5,544 nucleotides of DNA, taken from Spirochaetales bacterium (lineage in GTDB: Bacteria > Spirochaetota > Spirochaetia > DSM-27196 > SLST01). The notes beneath the pieces were generated by a model. That model ran no database searches and was not told the origin of the DNA. It saw only the letters and a list, made by a program, of their open reading frames with translations. Both the position numbers and the translations under genes were made by a program. Below, in pieces: positions 1 to 5,544 of the stretch. The DNA lies in contig JANQQY010000177.1 in the NCBI GenBank assembly GCA_028284845.1, forward strand, positions 1-5,544, read 5' to 3'. The first letter of the stretch is position 1. Every line of letters starts with the position of its first letter.

Positions 1-2185
1 CGATGATCTCCGTGCCCTCCGCCGCGGCGGCAGCGATTTTCCTGTCCGTGCCCTCCTCTTGAAGGACCCGGAGGTCGGCTACCACGCTCTTGGACCCCGG
101 TATGACGATGGCGTCCAGCCGTGCCGGCAGAGGATGACCGGCACGGATTCGCACGACGGAGACATCCGGCTCCACGCCAAACGCGTCGAAATCGGTGAAG
201 TTCGAGATGTGAGGGAGATCGACGAGGCCGATTACGATCGAATCGCTCGAGTCGCCGACGCTGTCGCCGGGTGTCTCCTTGAACGTGACCGAGTCCTCCT
301 CCGGCAAGCCGAGATCGCGAATCATTGGAATCACTCCCAGCACGGGCACACCGGTGTACGCCTCTGTGTAGTCGAGGGCGTTGCCGAGGAGCGTCGGGTC
401 ACCTCGGAATCGATTCACGAGGAATCCCTTCACGAGGTTTCGTTCCCACTCGTCGAACACGCCCATTGTCCCCACGAAGCTCGCGAACACGCCGCCCCGG
501 TCGATGTCCCCCGCAATCAGCACCGGCGACTTCGCGTATCGCGCCATGGTCATGTTGACGATGTCGTGCTGCTTCAGGTTCACCTCACCCGGGCTGCCGG
601 CACCTTCGAGAACCACGACGTCGTATTGGGCAGCGAGCCGATCGTAGCTCTCATGTACCGCCTTTCGCAGCCACTCACGCCGCTGGTAGTAGTCGCGCGC
701 GGCAACCTCATCGACCGGCTTCCCATGCACAATGACCTGAGAAGATCGATGCGTATGGGGCTTGAGAAGGACCGGGTTCATGTCCACCGTGGGTTCAATT
801 CTGCTCGCCTGGGCTTGGGTCACCTGGGCGCGTCCCATCTCTCCGCCGTCTGCGGTAACAAACGAGTTGAGCGACATGTTCTGAGCCTTGAAGGGCGTCG
901 TGCGAAATCCATGACGTAGCAGGATGCGACAGAAGGCGGTGGTCAGAACGCTCTTCCCGGCATTCGATGTCGTGCCCTGGATCATCAGCGAGCGGGCGCG
1001 AGTGACGGCGCGGGGTCCGGGCAAGGTCGAGTCTGACCGTGGGGTCGCGGGGTCTCCTTTGCTCAATCGCTCGAGGAGATCGACGAGCCGGTCGTTCTCC
1101 TCCGGCGTCCGAACCGCGATCCGCACAAAGCGGTGGTCAAGCTCGCCAAACGCCTGACAGTCGCGAACGGCAACTCCCTCTCGCAGCAATGCTGCCGCGA
1201 GGGTGGCAGAGTCAGCGGGTTTGCTCTCCGCCAATACAAAACCAGGACGCAACTCAAGGAGCAGGAAGTTCGCTTCGCTTTGATAGACCGTGATGCGGTC
1301 AGAACCCAGCCGATCCCCCAATGCGGCTCGCAACCGCTTCCGCTCGACAGCCACGAACTCGCGCGTCCGTTCCACGTACTCGACATCGTCGATCGCAGCC
1401 ATTCCAAAGTGAAGCGCGAGCGCGTTTACTCGCCACCAGGGGAGGGCATCACGAATCGTACCTGTGAGCTTCTCGCTTCCAATGAGGAGTCCGAGCCGAA
1501 GGCCTGGAACCGCGTAGAGCTTTGTGAAGCTCTGGATGACCAGGAGGTTGTCGCGAGTCGCCGCCTCCTGCGCGAGCGAACGAGCCGTGGTGAATCCCAG
1601 GAAGCTTTCATCTACGACAAAGACCAGTGCCGGATGCCGGTCGACGATACCGATGATCTCATCCGGATTGGAGATTGCACCATCCGGATTGTTAGGTGTT
1701 GCGAGCCATACGAGGCCGGTGGACCCATCGACCGTTTGCGAGGTGATCTGTTCGTCGAGCGCCGGTGTGTCGAGCTCCAACCGTGGGTCGTGAAGGTCGT
1801 GGAGTGATCGGCGGAGCGGCACAGACGTAACTGGTACTCCTGCCACGTCGCAGGCCGAACGATAATCGCTATACGCGGGGTCGTTCACGATGGCCCACCC
1901 GGCGCCAATCGATCCTGGAATCGCAAAGATCAGTTCACTTGCCCCGTTGCCCAGCAGAATGCAGTTTGGATCAATCTCAAGCCGCTCCGCGAGACGAGTA
2001 ACCAACGCCTCGCCCTGTGGCTCCGGATATGCGGAGAGGTCAGCAAGATGCCTGTTGATAAGGCTGCGGGTCCACGAGGGTGGGCCGAGGGGATTGATGC
2101 TGGCGCTGAAGTCGATGATCGCCGAAGGATCGGTACCAATCGATTCAGCATATGAGACGATGGTGCCGCCATGGTCACGGTCCAT
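1..2185 (-). CDS. cobD-cobQ: CobD-CobQ fusion: threonine-phosphate decarboxylase joined to cobyric acid synthase (3' end cut by window)
   Basis: A single frame of 728 codons runs from ATG 2185-2183 to the window edge without a stop. Residues 1-374 form a PLP-dependent, HisC-like CobD: HGGT at 5-8, SASINPLGPP near the N-terminus, GNGASE at 79-84, ATPNNPDG at 162-169, D192 in VVDESF, Schiff-base lysine K222 in SFTKLYAVPGLRLG, and R355/R359 in FVRIAVRTPEEN. The family converts L-threonine phosphate to (R)-1-amino-2-propanol phosphate. After a linker of about 25 residues, CobQ starts near residue 399: P-loop GTTSNAGKS at 404-412, FKAQNMSLNSFVT at 432-444, LEGAGSPGE at 526-534, AGDIDRGGVF, and IPGSK at 695-699 opening the glutamine amidotransferase domain. 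CobQ amidates adenosylcobyrinic acid a,c-diamide to cobyric acid in the cytoplasm. CobQ proteins are usually about 490 residues, so roughly 165 residues, including the amidotransferase catalytic Cys and His, lie outside. The start is chosen from its strong Shine-Dalgarno site. The domain calls are secure; that the fusion is real and not a sequence error is very likely. Confidence 0.88.
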   Translation of the reverse strand, partial: MDRDHGGTIVSYAESIGTDPSAIIDFSASINPLGPPSWTRSLINRHLADLSAYPEPQGEALVTRLAERLEIDPNCILLGNGASELIFAIPGSIGAGWAIVNDPAYSDYRSACDVAGVPVTSVPLRRSLHDLHDPRLELDTPALDEQITSQTVDGSTGLVWLATPNNPDGAISNPDEIIGIVDRHPALVFVVDESFLGFTTARSLAQEAATRDNLLVIQSFTKLYAVPGLRLGLLIGSEKLTGTIRDALPWWRVNALALHFGMAAIDDVEYVERTREFVAVERKRLRAALGDRLGSDRITVYQSEANFLLLELRPGFVLAESKPADSATLAAALLREGVAVRDCQAFGELDHRFVRIAVRTPEENDRLVDLLERLSKGDPATPRSDSTLPGPRAVTRARSLMIQGTTSNAGKSVLTTAFCRILLRHGFRTTPFKAQNMSLNSFVTADGGEMGRAQVTQAQASRIEPTVDMNPVLLKPHTHRSSQVIVHGKPVDEVAARDYYQRREWLRKAVHESYDRLAAQYDVVVLEGAGSPGEVNLKQHDIVNMTMARYAKSPVLIAGDIDRGGVFASFVGTMGVFDEWERNLVKGFLVNRFRGDPTLLGNALDYTEAYTGVPVLGVIPMIRDLGLPEEDSVTFKETPGDSVGDSSDSIVIGLVDLPHISNFTDFDAFGVEPDVSVVRIRAGHPLPARLDAIVIPGSKSVVADLRVLQEEGTDRKIAAAAAEGTEII
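986..1063 (-). other. Interdomain linker of the CobD-CobQ fusion
   Basis: Codons 375-400 join the last CobD helix (EENDRLVDLLERL, ending at residue 374) to the first CobQ strand (residues 399-403, SLMIQ). The segment is rich in Pro, Ser, Thr, Asp and Arg, as expected of a flexible tether. It contains no stop codon in the shared frame. The only possible internal starts for a separate CobQ are TTG at 1024 and ATG at 985, and neither has a Shine-Dalgarno sequence at a usable distance. This supports one polypeptide over two overlapping genes. Confidence 0.7.
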
Positions 2186-2193
2186 ACAAGCCG

Positions 2194-2200
2194 CTCCTCC
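2194..2200 (-). promoter_or_regulatory. Ribosome binding site of the CobD-CobQ gene
   Basis: GGAGGAG on the minus strand lies 8 bases before ATG 2185. It decides the start: the protein then begins MDRDHGGT, which places the HGG motif at the N-terminus as is usual for CobD. The other in-frame ATG (2296) has no such site. Confidence 0.8.
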
Positions 2201-2226
2201 GTGACGCTCCCGCCACGCAGTAACGG

Positions 2227-2256
2227 GTTGTACCGCGAATCGCCCAAGCGGGGCAA
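2227..2256 (-). promoter_or_regulatory. Weak candidate promoter for the CobD-CobQ gene
   Basis: On the minus strand TTGCCC (2256-2251) and TACAAC (2232-2227) are separated by 18 bases, each matching the sigma70 consensus at four of six positions. Transcription would start near 2220 and give a leader of about 35 bases, too short for a riboswitch. A TTGACT at 2278-2273 is a better -35 box but has no convincing -10 at the right distance. This is a guess based on position. Confidence 0.3.
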
Positions 2257-2267
2257 TCACCGTTTCC

Positions 2268-2296
2268 TTGACAGTCAATTCCTCGCCGGTTAGCAT
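2268..2296 (+). promoter_or_regulatory. Promoter of the riboswitch-btuFCD-cobO operon
   Basis: A perfect -35 box TTGACA (2268-2273) is followed after exactly 17 bases by TAGCAT (2291-2296), which matches TATAAT at four of six positions. The expected transcription start, near 2303, is only a few bases before the first helix of the riboswitch aptamer, so the RNA would begin almost directly with the sensor. Position and spacing both support the call. Confidence 0.7.
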
Positions 2297-2306
2297 CGCG
2301 AGTACT

Positions 2307-2492
2307 GTCTCAGGTTCCTGGCGTCCGATGCCTCGGATTGCCAGGCTAAGAGGGAAGCAGGTGTGAATCCTGCGCGGACCCGCCACTGTGTTAGGGTTTC
2401 GCTGCCTTTGGTCTCACCGGGACCATCGATCCACTGGCTCTGCCGGGAAGGATGCAGCGATTACTCCCTTCAGTCAGGAGACCTGCCGAGAC
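2307..2492 (+). promoter_or_regulatory. Cobalamin riboswitch aptamer
   Basis: The conserved core is present: AAGAGGGAA (2349-2357), then GGTGTGAATCC, then GCGGACCCGCCACTGTG (2374-2390), and the B12 box CAGTCAGGAGACCTGCC at 2471-2487. Helices can be drawn directly: closing helix P1 GTCTC 2307-2311 with GAGAC 2488-2492; an arm CCTGGC 2317-2322 with GCCAGG 2340-2345, capped by TCCGA/TCGGA; GCAGG 2357-2361 with CCTGC 2369-2373; and TCGCTGC 2399-2405 with GCAGCGA 2454-2460. The last encloses further hairpins, such as GGTC/GACC within 2410-2424. This large peripheral arm suggests the adenosylcobalamin-type class I. It binds cobalamin and represses the downstream uptake operon. Exact outer boundaries are estimated. 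Confidence 0.95.
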
Positions 2493-2578
2493 GTCCGTCG
2501 CTGCGAGTCCACGGAGTTTGGGCTTGGGGTATGGCAGCTCGAAGATCCCATATCCGACATCTCATCTCAGGAGGGGAC
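2493..2578 (+). promoter_or_regulatory. Riboswitch expression platform and btuF ribosome binding site
   Basis: This leader joins the aptamer to btuF and ends in a strong Shine-Dalgarno sequence, AGGAGGGG (2569-2576), just before ATG 2579. No GC-rich hairpin followed by a T-run is present, so an intrinsic terminator is not supported and control of ribosome access is the likelier mode. TCCC 2546-2549 can pair with GGGA 2574-2577 at the edge of the Shine-Dalgarno sequence, or instead within ATCCC 2545-2549 with GGGGT 2526-2530. These short helices are only a candidate switch. The location is certain, the mechanism is inferred. Confidence 0.6.
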
Positions 2579-3484
2579 ATGAAACGTCTTCTACTTGTAA
2601 TGGTGTGCACGCTGGTCGCCACCTTCGCGTTCGGAACGGGACTTGCAGAGGAGTCGGCGCCCGTCGTTCGTGTTATCACAGACGCATCTGGTGCGGAGCT
2701 CGAGTTCGCACAGACCCCGACTCGAGTCATCTCGGTTGCACCGAGTCTGACGGAGACGGTCTTCGCTCTTGGTCGAGGCGACCTTCTGGTTGGTCGGTCG
2801 GACTTCTGCGACTACCCGGCCGCTGCCTCTGACGTCTTGTCGATTGGGAGCATTCGCGACCCCAGCGTTGAGACGATCGTGAGCCTGGAGCCCGATGTTG
2901 TTCTTGCATCGACTCACTTCCAGGAAGACACGGCACAGACGCTCTCTGAGCTCGGCATCCCCGTTGTCTACCTCTACAACCCCGACTCGTTCGACGGTGT
3001 CTACAACGCCATCGACACCATTGGGACCTTGCTCGACGCTGAGGCCGAGGCAGCAGCACTCACCGCTGAGATGCGTGCCGATGTGGCCGACGTTCTCTCA
3101 ACGGTCTCAGTCGTCGCTGATGACGCTCGGCCCTCGGTCTACTACGTCGTTGGGTTTGGTCAGTGGGGCGACTTCACCGCCGGTGGCGACACCTTTATTG
3201 GTGAGATGCTCAACATGGTCCGAGCAGACAACATCGCGTCGGACTCCGAGGGATGGTCGTACAGCTTTGAGAAGATCGTGGAGGCTAATCCTGAGATCAT
3301 GATCGCATCGCAGTACCGTGGAACGCGCGAATCCCTCGAGACGACTGATGGCTACAAGGACCTCCCGGCGATCGCCGAAGGTCGGCTCTACACCTTTGAT
3401 AACAACATGGTTGATCGCCAGGGCCCGCGTCTTGCACAGGGTCTTCGTGCGCTCGCCGAGATCATCCATCCCGAGCTCTTCTAG
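2579..3484 (+). CDS. btuF: Periplasmic corrinoid-binding protein of a B12 ABC importer
   Basis: The 301-residue product is a TroA/BtuF-type (cluster A-II) solute-binding protein that captures cobalamin or other corrinoids outside the inner membrane and delivers them to BtuCD. It opens with a Sec signal peptide: KR at 2-3, a hydrophobic core at about 4-18, and likely cleavage after A23 (GLA before EES). Cys10 lies inside the hydrophobic core without a lipobox, so a lipoprotein is not indicated. The first lobe begins RVISVAPSLTETVFALG (49-65) and contains CDYP at 77-80, common in B12-binding members. E59 and E209 (in GEMLNMVRADNIA) sit where E. coli BtuF has the glutamates that dock on BtuC. 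The start at 2579 follows AGGAGGGG. An upstream in-frame ATG at 2363 lies inside the riboswitch and is rejected. The gene is first in the operon and is followed 6 bases later by the permease. The B12 specificity rests mainly on the riboswitch and cobO; a siderophore ligand is less likely. Confidence 0.92.
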   Translation: MKRLLLVMVCTLVATFAFGTGLAEESAPVVRVITDASGAELEFAQTPTRVISVAPSLTETVFALGRGDLLVGRSDFCDYPAAASDVLSIGSIRDPSVETIVSLEPDVVLASTHFQEDTAQTLSELGIPVVYLYNPDSFDGVYNAIDTIGTLLDAEAEAAALTAEMRADVADVLSTVSVVADDARPSVYYVVGFGQWGDFTAGGDTFIGEMLNMVRADNIASDSEGWSYSFEKIVEANPEIMIASQYRGTRESLETTDGYKDLPAIAEGRLYTFDNNMVDRQGPRLAQGLRALAEIIHPELF

Positions 3485-3490
3485 ACCGAC

Positions 3491-4519
3491 GTGACCGCAC
3501 GTCTTGGCCGTCGCACGGCAATTGCGCTGCTGATTCTCATCGCATGCATTGTTGTCGGGGCGGCCGTCTCGGTCACCTTTGGGACGGCGGATATCCGCGC
3601 CGGTGATGTCTATCGCATCCTCTTCGCCGGCACGCGGTCGAGCCGAGCCGGCAATCCTCTCAGCCCGCAGGAGACGATCGTCCTGCGGCTCAGGCTGCCT
3701 CGGATCATCATGGCGCTCGCGACCGGCGCAGCGCTGAGTGTCACAGGCGCCGTGCTTCAGGCCGTCTTTCGGAATCCAATGGCTGATCCCTATGTGCTCG
3801 GGATATCTTCGGGCGCAGCGCTGGGGGTAACGATCGGTCTCCTGGCGGGATTCATCCATCCATTTATGATTCAGCTCTCCGCGTTTTTTGGAGCAATGGT
3901 GACGCTGATGCTCGTCCTTGGGATTGCTGCGGCGACCGGGGGCGGGCGCAACTCATTCTCACTCCTCTTGTCCGGGATCGCAGTGAGCCTCTTTCTTTCG
4001 GCCGTGATTTCGCTCCTTATGTACCTCAATCAAGACCGCGCGGAAGACATCCTCTTCTGGACCTTTGGGAGTCTTGGGACAAGCAGCTGGACCAAGGTAC
4101 GGGTCACCGTCCCGGCTCTGTTCCTGGGAGTGATCGTGATCGCCTTTCAAGGGAACCGACTCAACGTCCTGACGCAGGGCGATGAGACCGCCCGATCTCT
4201 GGGCATGCTTCCGGGTCGTAATCGATTCTTGCTCCTGATTCTTGGATCGTTCGTTACCGCCACCGCGGTTTCCGTCGTTGGAATCATCGGGTTTGTCGGG
4301 CTCCTCGTGCCACATGCGATCCGACTGATCATTGGCCCTGACAATCGGGCACTCGTCCCCGTTTCCGCGCTCTCGGGCGGGCTCTTCCTCATGGTTGCCG
4401 ATGCGATTGGGCGGACCGTGCTCGCTCCGGCTGAGCTTCCCGTTGGAATCGTGACCGCCCTTCTTGGTGCCCCCTACCTGCTTGGACTCCTCTTCTTCAG
4501 GAGGAGAGCCTTCGCATGA
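3491..4519 (+). CDS. btuC: B12 ABC transporter permease, FecCD family
   Basis: The 342-residue product is a very hydrophobic inner-membrane permease, the usual length for BtuC/FecCD proteins, which have about ten membrane helices and work as a homodimer. Family motifs appear in order: LRLPRI at 67-72, GAVLQAVFRNPMADPYVLG at 86-104 followed by ISSGAALG, FWTFGSL at 189-195, the cytoplasmic GDETARSLGM at 230-239 that contacts the ATPase, GFVGLLVPHAIRLI at 267-280, and PAELPVGIVTALLGAPYLLG at 313-332. It starts at GTG 3491, directly after the btuF stop. The in-frame codon just upstream is that same TAG, so no earlier start is possible, and no Shine-Dalgarno sequence is visible. Translation is therefore probably coupled to btuF. 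Its last codons overlap btuD in ATGA. The family also imports ferric siderophores; context makes corrinoid the likely cargo. Confidence 0.93.
   Translation: MTARLGRRTAIALLILIACIVVGAAVSVTFGTADIRAGDVYRILFAGTRSSRAGNPLSPQETIVLRLRLPRIIMALATGAALSVTGAVLQAVFRNPMADPYVLGISSGAALGVTIGLLAGFIHPFMIQLSAFFGAMVTLMLVLGIAAATGGGRNSFSLLLSGIAVSLFLSAVISLLMYLNQDRAEDILFWTFGSLGTSSWTKVRVTVPALFLGVIVIAFQGNRLNVLTQGDETARSLGMLPGRNRFLLLILGSFVTATAVSVVGIIGFVGLLVPHAIRLIIGPDNRALVPVSALSGGLFLMVADAIGRTVLAPAELPVGIVTALLGAPYLLGLLFFRRRAFA
4499..4506 (+). promoter_or_regulatory. Ribosome binding site of btuD
   Basis: AGGAGGAG lies inside the 3' end of btuC, 9 bases before ATG 4516. It gives btuD its own strong initiation site in addition to the ATGA stop-start overlap with btuC, and it fixes the btuD start. 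Confidence 0.75.
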
Positions 4520-5283
4520 TTACCGCCGATGGTCTCTCGTACGCCTATCGCGACGGCTTTCAGATTCGCTCGCTCTCATTCACCGTTCGTCAGGGGTCGA
4601 TGACGGGGATCATTGGTCCGAACGGCTCCGGCAAGAGCACCTTCCTCAAGCTGCTTCTCAAGATGATTCCCGCCCCGCCGGGAACGCTCTTTATCAACGA
4701 CTCTGACATTCATGCGCTGAGTCAACGCGAACTGGCTCGGCTGGTTGGATACGTGCCGCAGGCAACCGTCCCGGATCAGGCATTCTCAGTTCGACAGATG
4801 GTCGCGATGGGCCGATTCCCCCACCGCAGCCGCTTCTTCTCCTTTGACGAGACCGATCCGTTGGTGGACGAAGCCATCGATCGGCTTCAGCTCACGCACC
4901 TCGCGGAACGTCCCGTGACCAAGGTGAGCGGCGGCGAGTTTCAGCGCGTGCTGACCGCACGCGCCTTGGCGCAAGACACGCCGATTGTGGCTCTGGACGA
5001 GCCGACAAACCACCTCGATCTCCGGCATCAGCTCCTGCTTCTTGACCTGCTCCAGAAGGAGCGAGAGCGAGCAGGCCTCACGGTGATTGCCGTCTTTCAC
5101 GATCTGAACCTTGCAATTGAGTACTGCGATGAGATTCTGGTGTTCAACGACGGGGCATTGGAGATCGCCTGCGATCCTACGACCCTGGTGAGTGGGCCGA
5201 CTCTTGAACGAGTCTACGGCATTGGGTTTGAACGAATAGCGCGGGCCGAAGGCGCTCGCACACTTCTGATGGGGAAGCTATGA
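4516..5283 (+). CDS. btuD: B12 ABC transporter ATP-binding protein
   Basis: The 255-residue product is the nucleotide-binding subunit that powers BtuC on the cytoplasmic side of the membrane. All ABC ATPase motifs are intact: Walker A GPNGSGKST at 34-42, Q-loop GYVPQ with Q82, signature VSGGEFQR at 137-144 (a common variant of LSGGQ), Walker B IVALDE at 157-162 with the catalytic glutamate E162, D-loop NHLD at 165-168, and the switch histidine H195 in VFHDLN. Length and layout fit the FepC/BtuD/HemV group, which serves iron-siderophore, heme or B12 permeases. The gene overlaps btuC by 4 bases at its start and the adenosyltransferase gene by 4 bases at its end, so the three are surely co-transcribed. 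Assignment to B12 comes from the neighbours, not from the ATPase itself. Confidence 0.93.
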   Translation: MITADGLSYAYRDGFQIRSLSFTVRQGSMTGIIGPNGSGKSTFLKLLLKMIPAPPGTLFINDSDIHALSQRELARLVGYVPQATVPDQAFSVRQMVAMGRFPHRSRFFSFDETDPLVDEAIDRLQLTHLAERPVTKVSGGEFQRVLTARALAQDTPIVALDEPTNHLDLRHQLLLLDLLQKERERAGLTVIAVFHDLNLAIEYCDEILVFNDGALEIACDPTTLVSGPTLERVYGIGFERIARAEGARTLLMGKL

Positions 5284-5544
5284 AAAACGAAGGGTACGTG
5301 CAGGTCTATACCGGCGACGGCAAGGGGAAGACGACGGCTTCGTTTGGCGTTGCGCTCCGGGCGCTGAGCGCGGGAATTTCAGTCTACGTTGGCCAGTTTC
5401 TCAAGAGCGAAAAGTGCGGCGGAGCGCGGGCGCTTGAGCGCCTCGCCGAGTCGATGGTCGGGTCAAAGCTGATCGTCGAACTCTACGGTCGAGAGCGTGT
5501 CGTTCGATCCCCTCTCGAACAGGCCGATACGGATGCCGCGATGG
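5280..5544 (+). CDS. cobO: Corrinoid adenosyltransferase, CobO/BtuR type (3' end cut by window)
   Basis: The first 88 codons are present. The N-terminus GYVQVYTGDGKGKTTA (5-20) carries the P-loop GDGKGKTT at 12-19, followed by LRALSAGISVYVGQFLKSEK, where QF.K is characteristic of the CobA/CobO/BtuR family. These enzymes transfer the 5'-deoxyadenosyl group of ATP to the reduced cobalt of corrinoids in the cytoplasm, making the adenosylated forms used by later assembly steps and sensed by many cobalamin riboswitches. Family members are usually about 170-200 residues, so roughly half is missing. The ATG lies in an ATGA overlap with the btuD stop; only a weak GGGGAAG precedes it, which suggests translational coupling. 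Placement directly after btuFCD fits adenosylation of newly imported corrinoid and argues that the transporter carries B12-type substrates. Confidence 0.92.
   Translation, partial: MKNEGYVQVYTGDGKGKTTASFGVALRALSAGISVYVGQFLKSEKCGGARALERLAESMVGSKLIVELYGRERVVRSPLEQADTDAAM

Noticed and set aside
59..919. A 286-codon plus-strand open frame
   Set aside because: It lies antisense to the CobQ part of the fusion, which has clear family motifs. Its own product is rich in His and Arg with no recognisable domain, as expected of a shadow frame in GC-rich DNA.
1133..1807. A 224-codon plus-strand open frame
   Set aside because: It is antisense to the CobD domain, over the region encoding the PLP lysine and cofactor motifs. 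The product matches nothing I recognise.
1930..2256. A 108-codon minus-strand frame starting at 2256
   Set aside because: It overlaps the start of CobD in another frame and has no family motifs; the CobD frame there carries HGGT and GNGASE.
2363..2578. A 72-codon N-terminal extension of btuF
   Set aside because: It would start inside the riboswitch core. The ATG at 2579 has a Shine-Dalgarno sequence and begins a proper signal peptide.
2493..2578. An intrinsic terminator after the riboswitch
   Set aside because: No stable GC-rich hairpin followed by a run of T is present.
2579..2650. A lipoprotein signal in BtuF based on Cys10
   Set aside because: The residues before Cys10 (LVMV) do not form a lipobox, and the hydrophobic core continues past it to a better signal peptidase I site after A23.
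3107..3859. A 250-codon minus-strand open frame across the btuF-btuC junction
   Set aside because: It is opposite two well-supported genes and encodes a highly charged sequence without domains.
2579..5283. A ferric siderophore or heme importer
   Set aside because: The three subunits alone would allow it, but the upstream cobalamin riboswitch, the CDYP motif in the binding protein and the overlapping adenosyltransferase gene favour corrinoid.

Overview
The window is a cobamide (vitamin B12) locus from a fairly GC-rich bacterium. Codon choice favours G or C in third positions, the promoter is sigma70-like, and several genes carry purine-rich Shine-Dalgarno sites. The phylum cannot be fixed from this sequence; a spirochaete or a similar anaerobe would fit the style of the proteins, but that is a guess.

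Left half (minus strand, 1-2185): one open frame, cut by the window edge, encodes a threonine-phosphate decarboxylase (CobD) whose C-terminus runs without a stop codon into cobyric acid synthase (CobQ). CobD makes aminopropanol phosphate and CobQ makes cobyric acid. Both are substrates of the next enzyme, CbiB, so the fusion joins the two branches that meet there. It is the most unusual thing in the window.

Centre (2186-2578): a 393-base stretch without a supported gene. It holds a weak candidate promoter for the leftward gene, a good promoter facing right (TTGACA, 17 bases, TAGCAT), and a clear cobalamin riboswitch with its B12 box. A leader of about 86 bases follows and ends in the btuF ribosome binding site. 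No intrinsic terminator is visible there, so control of translation initiation is more likely than attenuation.

Right half (plus strand, 2579-5544): a tightly packed operon under the riboswitch. It encodes a corrinoid-binding periplasmic protein (btuF), the FecCD-type permease (btuC), the ATPase (btuD) and the start of a corrinoid adenosyltransferase (cobO). The first gap is 6 bases, and the next two junctions are 4-base ATGA overlaps. Imported corrinoid would be adenosylated by CobO. Salvaged precursors could then feed into the pathway served by the CobD-CobQ protein, whose known CobQ chemistry uses an adenosylated substrate. The riboswitch would shut off uptake when cobalamin is plentiful. 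No riboswitch is visible on the leftward transcript.
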